Source: Triangularia verruculosa
Lineage: Eukaryota; Ascomycota; Sordariomycetes; Sordariales; Podosporaceae
Assembly (NCBI GenBank): GCA_033296885.1
Contig: MU863875.1
Location: 620,001 to 684,000 of the forward strand
DNA: 64,000 bases
Reading direction: 5' to 3'
Shown: piece after piece, positions 55,471 to 64,000 of the stretch
Layout: each line of letters starts with the position of its first letter
Position numbering within the stretch: the stretch's first letter is position 1
The notes under the pieces: generated by a model
Told to the model about the DNA's origin: nothing
The model's database searches: none
What the model saw: only the letters and a program-made list of their open reading frames with translations
Position numbers and translations under genes: made by a program

Positions 55471-55857
55471 TCTCCCCTCTTAGCATCTCACCACTAACCT
55501 TCAAACTTGCGCCTCACCACCATCATCTCACGCATTCTTCATTCCTCAAGACCTCAAAGCGCAAGATAAAAACAGTCATAATCATTATTACACCATCCTC
55601 ATAGCCTTTTGGCCCAACAAACACCACCCATCAACCCCAGAAGCCCATTTCCTCGCTAATAATAACACCCACACCCACACCAAACACCACAATACACTTT
55701 GTAGTACTAGTATAAAAAGAGCCCAATTCATAAACATCATTCCAGTCCCAGCCAGTCCCTTTATCAAATCAGCTAGGTCCTTCTTTTTTTCCAAGACACA
55801 CACAACCCCCCCCCCTAAAACCCAAACACCATACTCTCTTGCTTGCTTCTTGTTACA

Positions 55858-55874
55858 TGCCCCCCCCCCCCCCC
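55858..55874. repeat. Poly-C tract (poly-G in the Cdc11-type 3' flank)
   Basis: An uninterrupted run of about 15 C, followed within 15 nt by a run of about 12 A. If the Cdc11-type mRNA extends this far (about 150 nt past the stop), it would carry a long G run. Homopolymer length is also assembly-sensitive. Confidence 0.8.
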
Positions 55875-56023
55875 AAAACATCAACAGCAAAAAAAAAAAA
55901 AACGCCCGATAACTGAAATACACACCAAAAATAAAATATTAAAACACTTCCCCTCAAAAAAGAATCGAAAACCCCCCCACAGAAGTGTCAACCATCAAAC
56001 GAAGAATCAAAGCAAAACTATCC

Positions 56024-59000
56024 TCAACCCCCCTTCTCCTTCCTTTCCCCCTCCTCCTCAACCAACCCCTCCTCCAACAACTTCTTCCAAGCCCCATCCC
56101 TCTCCCCCTCTCCCTCCCCACCCCCCTTCTTCCTCCCCACAAACCCCAACCCATCCAAACTCCTAACCGACCCACAATACTCCCCCACCATAAACTCCCA
56201 AAGTCTCCTCCTCATCGCAGTAGTAGAGTCCAATCGACTCTGATACTCCCTATCCCTCTGCGGGTCCTGATCCGGGAGCACAAACCTCCCCCCATGATCC
56301 TCCCCCCTTTCCTTCTCATCACCACCCCCCTTCTTGACAACCGCCATATTTTGTTGTGACTGCAGCGGTGCATAAAACCCCAACGTAACCAGGTTATCCC
56401 TCGCGTCAAACTCCCTCAAAAACTTGAACCCCGCCAGCACCTCCACCAACTTGGCCCCGTCCCCCAGCCTGTTCCCAGAGACAAACAACCGCTTGAGCCG
56501 GGGAATGTATCGCAGCGGCTTCAGCTCGCTCAGCGCGTTCATGTTGAGGTTCAGCACCCGCAGGTTGGGCATCAGCATCCCAAAGTCCTTCGGCAGCTTC
56601 TCCAGCCCGCAGTTGGCCACCTCCAGCAGCTGCAGGTTGAGAAAATCAACCTGCGGCTCAAACGTGTGCAGCGGGTTGCCCGACAGGAACAGCTTGCGCA
56701 CCTCGTAGACGCGAGACAGGAGAAAAGGAAGGTCAAGAGGTACACTCGAACGCTGCTCCCGGAGAGACAGCGAGTCGATCCTGCGGGCTCGGCTGAACCC
56801 ATTGATCCCGACGAGCAAGTTCCTGTCCGCATGGAGCAGACGCAGGTGAGGGATCTTGGCCACCGACAGCGAAGTAAGCTGGTTGTTGTTGAGATAGAGA
56901 TACCGCAAAGAGTGCATGGGCAACTCCGAGTCAACAGAGAACGACTCCAACCGGTTGCCTTCGAGATTGAGCGACGACAGCGCAGGAACCGCATCCAGGT
57001 TCCTGATTTCCCTGATCCTGTTGTCCTTCAAATCAAGATCCGTCAGCTGCAAAAGCGTCGACCCCTCAAAGTCAACCTCCTCAATCTGATTCCCCCTCGC
57101 CCTCAGACTCTGCAGTCCACGATGGTACTTGATACTATCCAGACTAGTCAGCTGGTTATTATCCACCCTGATACTCCTGAGGTGCACCAGCGTCCTCAGC
57201 GGCGTCAGGCTCGTGAGAGAATTGTTCGAGATGTCGACATATTGCAGGTTCATCAAATGGCCCCACGCCGTCAGCCCCGAGAGCCGGTTGTTCGCCATCC
57301 TCAGGTGCAGCACAGAAGACGGGATCCCGCTCAGATTCCGGATCACGTTGTTGGAAACGTCTAGGCTCTCAAGCTGCCCGCAAAAGTCGTCCAGCGAGTG
57401 CAAGCTGTCAAGCTGCCTGTCCCGCAGTTCGAGCTCGCGCATGTCTTCCCAGTAAGGCTCAAACGGTTCCACCTCGGCAATCTTGTCCACCAGCTGCCGC
57501 GTGCTCATCGAAACATGCCTCTTCGAAGGGCTGCCCGTCACCAACCGATGGTCATTAACGACATAGCTCGCCTCAAGCGGCAAGCTTTCCTCCGGCCGGT
57601 GTATCGTGAATTCCGACATGGGACTCAGCGAAAACGTCCCCACATATTGGCTGATAATCGGCGTGTTGTTCATGCCGGGAATTGGACACGTTGACGGTCG
57701 AGCAGGAGTGACGACGATGCTCACACTACCATGTCGCTCATCCCCCTCATGCGCGACAACGCTGTTCTCCGGCACGATGCTGAGCTCCATCCCAGATGAC
57801 GCGCCATTATTAGCACCACCACCCTGCGCTTGGCTCTGAGCAGATTCCTCATCACGCTCATCAATCCTCGACACCGGCCTCGCCATCAGAGTCTGGCCTC
57901 GGAACGACAAATGCCTTGGTGGGCCCCTCGAAGTGCTCCTTGACCTCGATGTCCGTCTCCTCGGAGTCGCCTGGATAGAAACAGATTTCCTACCCCGTTT
58001 CAACTGATCCATAGCAACATCCTCAGCGACCTGCTCGATAACCCCAGACTCCTCCCACTCAAACTCATCCTCGCCATCCGACAGATCGTGAATGACCTCC
58101 GCGATGGGCGAAGAGAAGCTGATCGTCAACCTCCTCCGCTCCTTAAACTTGGCTATATCGTCACCACCTAGCGCCGGCAGCTTCGTTGGCGTCTTTATGA
58201 GATTGGTCTGGACAGAGATGCTCGACCTCGGGCCCCGACTAGGAGTCTCCCCGTTGCCCATACTCAACCTGAGCGCCGCAGTAGCAGTAGCGATGCTGGC
58301 AGCACTAACACCGCTAGCATCGGAGGCCCCCCTCGTCGGGCTCTCTGGCGTAGTAGACCCCTGCTGCAGTCTTCCCTCCGAGGTACTCCCGCTCTCCTTC
58401 CTGCCCGTCGCCAGCGCCAAGTTCTGCATTTCCATCGTGATATCAACCGACAAATCCGGTATCCCAGCAAAAGGATCATCTTCACTGGCCTCCGACGGCA
58501 AGAAATTGGACCTTGCCGAATTGGCCCTCGATCTCCTCCCTTGAAGCACCGGAGGAGCCGGCTGCGCAGGCGTCGGCGACGGCCTCTTCTTGATCCAGAC
58601 ATTCCTCTGCCTATCCAACACCATATTCCCCACTCTGTCAGGAATCAAATGCAGCACACTCTCCGGTGCAATCGTCTTCCTCGCCTCACTCCCCCTCGAC
58701 GACCCCCGCGACGACTGAGTAGCATAGGTAGAGTGCGTCCCCGTAGAGCCGGGATTACTACTCCCATAACTGCCTTGTCCCCCTTCATCCGTAAAAACAT
58801 CTCCCTCCTGCCACTCCGGATTCCTCGAGATTCGCACATTTCCCAGGTCGCTAATAACCTTCCCGTCATCACTGTCGAACAACGACGTCCTCATTTTCCC
58901 TCCATTATTACTCCCATATGAAGTCCGTATCTGGCTCTGCCTTTCCTCCATCTCCTCCTTCTCCCTCGCCGCCCTCAAGGCCTCCAAGCTCAAATCCCTC

Positions 59001-61759
59001 GACCTCAGCGAGCTAGCAATTACATCCCCCATCTCACTCCCCTCCTCGTACTTCTTCAGTCTTTCCGCCAGTTCCGGATCCTCTTGCTTCGTCGGCCTCC
59101 TCGAAAGCGGCGGCCTCCCCTCCCGACTTGGCGGTCTTGAAAAAGGTTCCTTGCTCGACGCATACGAGCTCTCCGGATCAATCACCGCCTGCGCATTCTC
59201 CCCTTCCGACTCCTCCAGACTCGCCAGCCCCGACGCCAACCCAGCCTTGCTTCTAATCATCGCCATAATCTTATTCGCTTCATTGATAAAATCCTCCGTC
59301 CTGATCGATGGTTTCCTGTTCGTCGGCACCGCCGCCGCCGCCGACGGCGTAGGCGGAGCCACAGCCGTGCTCGGCCTCGTGTTCCTCGACGACCTCATCG
59401 GCGACCTCGCCGCACCGGCAGCAGCATCAATCTCCACCAGCGGCGGCCGTTCCCTCATCAGCGAGCTCCTCTGACTCGGCGTCGGCGTCCTCGGCCTCAG
59501 CTCATCCCTCGCCTTATTCACCATCTCAATCTCCGCCATTGCCTCCTCTTGTTGCTGTTGCTCTAATAATTGCTGCTGCTGCTGTAATAACTTTTGCTCC
59601 TGACTGGCAGCCCTCGCCTCCCTCCTCTGCTGATGTCGCAGTATGGCCTCTTGCATCTGCTGATGGCTCATCCTTACCGCATCCACGCCCAAAGAAGAAG
59701 AAGACCCAGAATCGTCATGGTGGTCATCAAACGTCCCGTACGAAACATCAGACTTGTGTAGCGTCCTCCTCCTCTTTGGCGTCGGATCCTTCGACGGCGA
59801 CGTTCGTGGGCGTTTAATCTCCGATAACAGACCCCCGGTAATATCTCTCCGCCTTGGTGTGGATATCCTCGTGTCACTACCAAAGGGGAATGACGTCCTC
59901 CCTCCTCTCCTCGGACCGTAAAGCTCTCCCGCGCCGGCAAAAACACTTCGTCTTGTCGAGTAACCCGAATTTGTCGTAATGCTTTGCTTTCTCCTCCGTC
60001 GCGAAATTCTCAAGAACTGATCTTCAACTTCGGAATGGGATGCTTCGTCGTGGCTGAAGTCGCCAAAGATCGGGACGCGTCGTTGTCGCGTCTCATGATC
60101 ATCCTCGTCTCCTTGGCCGGGACCCCTGTTCTCCTTATCCGCCTCTAGTCCCGATTCGTCATCGCCTGCCCCTTGGCCACCATGTGAAACATGGGAAAAC
60201 TCATCCTGTCCAAACTCATAGCCGTCCAGCTCCCCCTCCCCAAACCGACTCACCCTGCTCTGGTCGCCCGGCTCCCCCGGCGAACCACCGCCGTCTTGCG
60301 CGATCGCAAAGGTATGATCACTCGGTGGCTCGGCTTGGAACTGACTTAGCCTTCTCAAAAGGGTTTGGTTCGTGAAGGTGTCATATGGTTGGAAAAGCTT
60401 CAGTGGACTGGCGGTGCTGGGTTGCACGGGCTGCAATCTCTGCGCCTTCTGCGGTGATGGGTTAGGAGGAGGAGGTACTTCAGGGCTGTCAAATGGGATC
60501 TCGGCGTCTTCATGCCACGGCTCAACTCTGATGGTTGGGAATTGTTTTGGTGTGCTGGCCTGCAGGGACTCTTCTGGGCAGAATTCCGAGGTATCATGGC
60601 CCGAAGAGAGCTGGCGGTGGCGAAACGAGCCTTCGGCTGAGCGACCGCCGCGTTGAAAGTTGATGTACCCGCCTTGTCGCTCGAATTCTCGCGTGCTGAC
60701 TGTGTCGGTTTTTTGCCTGGAACGGGAGGCTTCCGAGTGTTGGTCAGAAGCCTCGCCCTCTTCGTCGGTGGTGCCTGTCAAAAACCTTTGATTCTGTCTC
60801 AGCTTCTCCAGTCGTTTTCTTAGTTCGTCCGGTGGAAGTTCTGCAGGACCAAAGGTGGTCTTCCCATTGCTCGCCTTGCGCCGCTCCAGCAGAATCGGGC
60901 TAAAATCCTCGTGGCGGATGTCGCTCCGGCCGCTGACTTTTCTCGAGTCTACCACCGAGTTCTGGTTCGAAAGGTCGGTTTGTGCTGTCGTCGTGGCCTG
61001 CTGTGTGCAACTATCAGGTAACATGCTGTTCTCCGAGTCTTTACTCTGGTCAAACAATGAATCATCCGTCCTCTTGTATTTCGTGGAAGCCTGTGACCTT
61101 CGTGCTGGGTGTTCTGGCAGTTCCTGTATTGACTCCTCCACATGTATGTCCATTGTCGACGGGTCTCGGGTATATGGCGGTGGACTAGACGGCAAAGTAT
61201 ACCTCGACGACCTTGGCTCGAACGTTTCCTCTCGGCTCGCACTTGCAGTAGTTGGCGGTTTGAAAATATTTTCCAGTCCTTTCCCTGCCGATGTGAACAG
61301 GTCTGGCTGCTCCCCATAAGACAGATCCCCATACACCAGCCGTCTCTTCCACTCTGGCGTTGATCCTCGTCTGTCCCTTCCCTGTGCTATCGACTTGTGC
61401 TGTACTACCGACCCAACCGTCGAGAGGGAATTCGATCTTCCTGATCGGCTGTCGGTCATGGCCGTGCTCCGCCCATTCGGCTTGATCTCTAGCGACAACT
61501 TCGACTGGCTGCGACGGGGGCTGTGATTAACACTTCGTTCGCCGAGGATGTTGCTGCTGTTCGCCGCACTCGCACTCGCACTCGCACTCTCGATATTCTT
61601 CTTGGTCAGTCGTGGATTTCGGCTCGGGGTCGTTTCTCTGCCTCGTTGCCGGATCGCGTCGGGGGAAGGCGCGGGGGACTCGAGGTCGGCGACGGACGCG
61701 TCCGATCCCGGTTGCGACACCCAGTCCTCCGAGAGGGAGTCCAACCAGGCGTGCCCCAT
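56024..61759 (-). CDS. cdc11: Leucine-rich-repeat SIN scaffold, Cdc11/Nud1 type
   Basis: A single-exon gene of 1,911 aa starting MGHAWLDSLSEDWVSQPGSD; the frame runs 6 codons further upstream but from a GTG. Cdc11/Nud1 proteins sit on the spindle pole body and dock the septation initiation/mitotic exit network, linking spindle position to septation. The SLSEDW start is a family mark. The first 1,400 residues are disordered and phosphorylation-prone, with SPRR/TPRR-type sites, a 6-nt DNA repeat encoding SASASASA, and a Gln-rich helix (LLQQQQQLLEQQQQEEAMAE). About a dozen leucine-rich repeats fill residues 1436-1800, for example LESLDVSNNVIRNLSGI and LQYVDISNNSLTSLTPL, capped by FLREFDARDNLVTLGFYAPL. 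The C-terminal tail has RLWEFMVGEYCGSVRSLDGL. Confidence 0.9.
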   Translation of the reverse strand: MGHAWLDSLSEDWVSQPGSDASVADLESPAPSPDAIRQRGRETTPSRNPRLTKKNIESASASASAANSSNILGERSVNHSPRRSQSKLSLEIKPNGRSTAMTDSRSGRSNSLSTVGSVVQHKSIAQGRDRRGSTPEWKRRLVYGDLSYGEQPDLFTSAGKGLENIFKPPTTASASREETFEPRSSRYTLPSSPPPYTRDPSTMDIHVEESIQELPEHPARRSQASTKYKRTDDSLFDQSKDSENSMLPDSCTQQATTTAQTDLSNQNSVVDSRKVSGRSDIRHEDFSPILLERRKASNGKTTFGPAELPPDELRKRLEKLRQNQRFLTGTTDEEGEASDQHSEASRSRQKTDTVSTREFERQGGYINFQRGGRSAEGSFRHRQLSSGHDTSEFCPEESLQASTPKQFPTIRVEPWHEDAEIPFDSPEVPPPPNPSPQKAQRLQPVQPSTASPLKLFQPYDTFTNQTLLRRLSQFQAEPPSDHTFAIAQDGGGSPGEPGDQSRVSRFGEGELDGYEFGQDEFSHVSHGGQGAGDDESGLEADKENRGPGQGDEDDHETRQRRVPIFGDFSHDEASHSEVEDQFLRISRRRRKQSITTNSGYSTRRSVFAGAGELYGPRRGGRTSFPFGSDTRISTPRRRDITGGLLSEIKRPRTSPSKDPTPKRRRTLHKSDVSYGTFDDHHDDSGSSSSLGVDAVRMSHQQMQEAILRHQQRREARAASQEQKLLQQQQQLLEQQQQEEAMAEIEMVNKARDELRPRTPTPSQRSSLMRERPPLVEIDAAAGAARSPMRSSRNTRPSTAVAPPTPSAAAAVPTNRKPSIRTEDFINEANKIMAMIRSKAGLASGLASLEESEGENAQAVIDPESSYASSKEPFSRPPSREGRPPLSRRPTKQEDPELAERLKKYEEGSEMGDVIASSLRSRDLSLEALRAAREKEEMEERQSQIRTSYGSNNGGKMRTSLFDSDDGKVISDLGNVRISRNPEWQEGDVFTDEGGQGSYGSSNPGSTGTHSTYATQSSRGSSRGSEARKTIAPESVLHLIPDRVGNMVLDRQRNVWIKKRPSPTPAQPAPPVLQGRRSRANSARSNFLPSEASEDDPFAGIPDLSVDITMEMQNLALATGRKESGSTSEGRLQQGSTTPESPTRGASDASGVSAASIATATAALRLSMGNGETPSRGPRSSISVQTNLIKTPTKLPALGGDDIAKFKERRRLTISFSSPIAEVIHDLSDGEDEFEWEESGVIEQVAEDVAMDQLKRGRKSVSIQATPRRRTSRSRSTSRGPPRHLSFRGQTLMARPVSRIDERDEESAQSQAQGGGANNGASSGMELSIVPENSVVAHEGDERHGSVSIVVTPARPSTCPIPGMNNTPIISQYVGTFSLSPMSEFTIHRPEESLPLEASYVVNDHRLVTGSPSKRHVSMSTRQLVDKIAEVEPFEPYWEDMRELELRDRQLDSLHSLDDFCGQLESLDVSNNVIRNLSGIPSSVLHLRMANNRLSGLTAWGHLMNLQYVDISNNSLTSLTPLRTLVHLRSIRVDNNQLTSLDSIKYHRGLQSLRARGNQIEEVDFEGSTLLQLTDLDLKDNRIREIRNLDAVPALSSLNLEGNRLESFSVDSELPMHSLRYLYLNNNQLTSLSVAKIPHLRLLHADRNLLVGINGFSRARRIDSLSLREQRSSVPLDLPFLLSRVYEVRKLFLSGNPLHTFEPQVDFLNLQLLEVANCGLEKLPKDFGMLMPNLRVLNLNMNALSELKPLRYIPRLKRLFVSGNRLGDGAKLVEVLAGFKFLREFDARDNLVTLGFYAPLQSQQNMAVVKKGGGDEKERGEDHGGRFVLPDQDPQRDREYQSRLDSTTAMRRRLWEFMVGEYCGSVRSLDGLGFVGRKKGGGEGEGERDGAWKKLLEEGLVEEEGERKEKGG

Positions 61760-63027
61760 GGTGTTGGGCGGGGACACGGTGGGTTGGGAGGGGAAAAAAA
61801 AATTGTTTATTTATGCGTGTACTTGTTGCTCTGACGGGTTCATGAAGGCGTGGGGTTCCTGGAGTTCAGACGATAAAAGGAAAAGTCGAGGTGGAATTTC
61901 GGGAGAGCTCAGCAAAAGAACAAACGACGGCGGGGTAGGTACTTCGCAATACATATAGTATCTATCAAGCATACGAGGTTGATGGCGCGGGACGATGGTA
62001 ATTCTCGAACGGGATTCCTACTGAAAAGGATGATGCTTGTGGCTGTCACGTCAAGAGATTCTGGTCTATTTGGGCCGTTGGTTATGGAGTATTAATCGTA
62101 TGAATGAATGCATGCGCGACTGACGTGTGGGAACATGGAAGACGTGACGGCACAGAGTGCAACTCAACCTGGCAATTCCGTTTCTCGCATCCCAAACGAT
62201 CGCGTTTTTGGTAAACACTTTTGCAGCTTCTGATTGGTAGCCCTGGCTGTCCCTGCACGTTGCTGTGGCAACCGTGTGACATGGGGGGGCGGGAGTCCGC
62301 GGGGCAGGCCCCGGCTTCTGGAAGATCTCACGCGCCATGCCAGAACGGGTTAACGCCGTCTGTATATCATTTTGATGGAACCATCTGGACTGTCTGCCCT
62401 GTGGGTTCACGGTTCAGAATTCAACATCAACCAAGACAAAGTTTAATTCTGGGACCAAAGCTTGCAATGACTGGCTAAAGGTTAGCATAGAGTTACGACT
62501 CGACACAAACATTAACTCATGGGACAAAACGATCTATTCCGAATTTACTACCTGGAGTGAATAACTCAACAAGTGGACGAACACCCAATGGATACCCTCC
62601 TCATTTCGCTGAATTCTGTATCTGCCTAGGTACTGGTACAATTATCAGCAACGCCATTGCGCCATGCACATAACTTTTTATAAACACAAGACCCGCACTT
62701 CTTGCTAGCGAAGAAGCGCAAGGGGTATGGGGTAAAGCAATAAGTAAACTTTGTCGGGAGATGGTCCGTTCTGTGACGAGTTATCAGTGTGGTTATCGAC
62801 AAAGTCTCTCTACCCGGAGAAGTGGTAGCATTAAACGCGCTTCGTCGAAGAGTGGTATGTCTGGAGAAGGTGAGATGATGGCCAAGTCCACCAATGCGAA
62901 AAGGGAATGATTTGACGAGCGTTCTATTTCAACTTGTTAGGAAAAAGCTATCTGGGACAAAAAGGAAAGCAGGCACACATACCGATGTGGGTTCCTAAGC
63001 ACGCAGCTGAAATGCCGTATTAGTGAC
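61760..63027. other. Intergenic region (1.27 kb)
   Basis: This is the promoter of the Cdc11-type gene (left) and the 3' flank of the RBM39-like gene (right). No credible gene was found. One copy of TGCCTAGGTA lies at 62623-62632. Confidence 0.45.
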
Positions 63028-64000
63028 TTAAATGGCCTTCACGCGAGAGAACAAACTGCTGTAGACCGCGTCTACAACAGGCGCAGCCGTGATCATCCTT
63101 CCGTCAAAGTACCGGCCGTTGAGGCCCTTGATGGCATTCTCTCCGCCCTGGACCTTGTCAAACTTCAAGTAGATGTCGCCGGGAGAGTTGGGATCGAGGG
63201 AAATGTGGACCACGTGTCCATACTTCTCCTCAGCCTCCTGACGAACCTCGTCCTCCAGCTCCTTGGCCCAGTCCTCGCCGACCTGCCTGTGAGTGCGTTA
63301 GCAAGATTGGGGCACAGCAGAAACAGAGGGGGAGACATACTCAGCAGGATCAAACATATTGTGAAGAACCACACACCGGCTGGCCATGTTGACGTTGATG
63401 GGGAGGTTGGGCTTGATCTCCGTCTTGGGCTTGGCAATCTGTCGATCGCTGGGGGCGCTGATGGGCTCGTCAGTTCTAGCCAGCTTCCTCATCAGGGCAT
63501 CGCGGCTGTAGTTGTTAAAGTTGACTCCAGCAACGTCCGTGTCGTCCAAGGCACTGGCACCAGTGCCCTTCTCGTTGTCCCTAGCACCAGCACGGTCAAA
63601 GTTGGATGTCGGGGGGCCGCGGCCACCGGCACCAGAAAATGAAGATCCCTGGAACTGTTGATTCTGGCCCTGGAATCTCTGCAAGAGATTGGCGGTTGAT
63701 TCGGGGGTAAACTTATCATTTCCAAGTCCCACGCGAATCGGACGACCAGCAAGGTCAAACCCGTTCATCTTCTCGAGCGCCTCACGCGCCTGAGTGGCAT
63801 CGCGGAATCTGTTGCAAGGTCAGTCAATGCGCCTGAGTTCTGAAAAGGGGAAGAGAAGAGGAAAACGTACTGTACAAACCCATAGCCTCTGCTCCTTCCA
63901 GTGTCGTCTTTCTGCAACTGCACGAATTCGAGTTCGCCAAAGGGTTCAAACACATTCTGCAAATCTTGCTCGGTAATGCTGAAGTGGATATTCCCAACGT
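63028..64000 (-). CDS. RBM39/CAPER-type RNA-binding protein (3' part; 5' end outside window)
   Basis: Visible exons on the minus strand: 64000-63871 (open at the window edge), 63808-63341 and 63286-63028, with introns 63809-63870 (donor GTACGT) and 63287-63340 (donor GTATGT). The first visible part is RRM2: GNIHFSITEQDLQNVFEPFG then RSRGYGFVQFRDATQAREAL. The linker is Gln/Gly-rich (QGQNQQFQGSSFSGAGGRGP). The C-terminal domain, with SRCVVLHNMFDPAE, GHVVHISLDPNSPGDIYLKF and ending FDGRMITAAPVVDAVYSSLF, is the UHM-type RRM that binds U2AF65/SF3b155 ligand motifs in this family. RBM39-like proteins act in 3' splice-site selection. An RRM1 and an RS region are expected further 5'. Confidence 0.93.

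Larger units (their letters stand above)
55068..56023. other. Convergent intergenic region (0.96 kb), low complexity
   Basis: This contains a pyrimidine-rich minisatellite (55325-55470) and long C runs near 55860-55874. It is the 3' flank of both the 161-aa gene and the Cdc11-type gene. No gene is credible. Confidence 0.5.

Noticed and set aside
1..64000. CRISPR arrays, rRNA genes, integrated viral genes, intact transposons
   Set aside because: No regularly spaced identical repeats, no rRNA sequence, and no reverse transcriptase, transposase or capsid-like frame was seen on reading both strands.

Overview
The window looks like a chromosomal segment of a filamentous ascomycete, most likely a sordariomycete. 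Genes are split by short introns (about 46-100 nt, GTRNGT donors, CTRAC branch sites, CAG/TAG acceptors). Several products are typical of moulds: a CFEM cell-wall protein, a CYS-3/MetR-type bZIP, a CaMKK-type kinase with long disordered tails and a SIN scaffold. No rRNA, tRNA, CRISPR array or intact transposon was recognised.

Layout. 0-10 kb: 3' end of an unknown protein, a VWA-domain protein, a CFEM/GPI protein, then a 4.1-kb stretch without genes. 10-20 kb: DNA and cell-cycle genes: ribonucleotide reductase large subunit (RNR1), divergent from a TatD/TATDN1-type nuclease across a promoter with MCB-like sites, then a CHL4/CENP-N kinetochore protein and a bZIP regulator. 21-30 kb: a short conserved fungal protein, then three consecutive secreted or GPI-anchored proteins in spacious intergenic DNA. 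30-36 kb: a PLP aminotransferase, the ALG2 mannosyltransferase and a Ulp1-like protein with altered catalytic residues and an in-frame stop. 37-41 kb: CaMKK/Ssp1-type kinase. 41-48 kb: about 7 kb with no credible gene but several repeats. 48-55 kb: a head-to-tail minus-strand array (DUF6594-like membrane protein, kinase/ankyrin protein, subtilisin-like protease) with a divergent 161-aa gene. 56-62 kb: a 1,911-aa Cdc11/Nud1-type scaffold. 63-64 kb: an RBM39/CAPER-type RNA-binding protein running off the window.

The most unusual region is 48-55 kb. Kinase, ankyrin repeats, a conserved linker and a subtilase lie in one order on one strand, with a DUF6594-type protein only 64 nt upstream. This resembles the multidomain signalling and NLR-like proteins of fungal self/non-self recognition, but the assignment is inference. 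The kinase exon carries a +1 frameshift in the catalytic loop, so the locus may be decaying or may contain a base-call error. Other points of note are the Ulp1-like pseudoenzyme, a roughly 21-nt repeat family shared by two distant intergenic loci in opposite orientation, a 783-nt bZIP intron with a possible internal start, and an RNR1 last intron that cuts into the redox-active tail.
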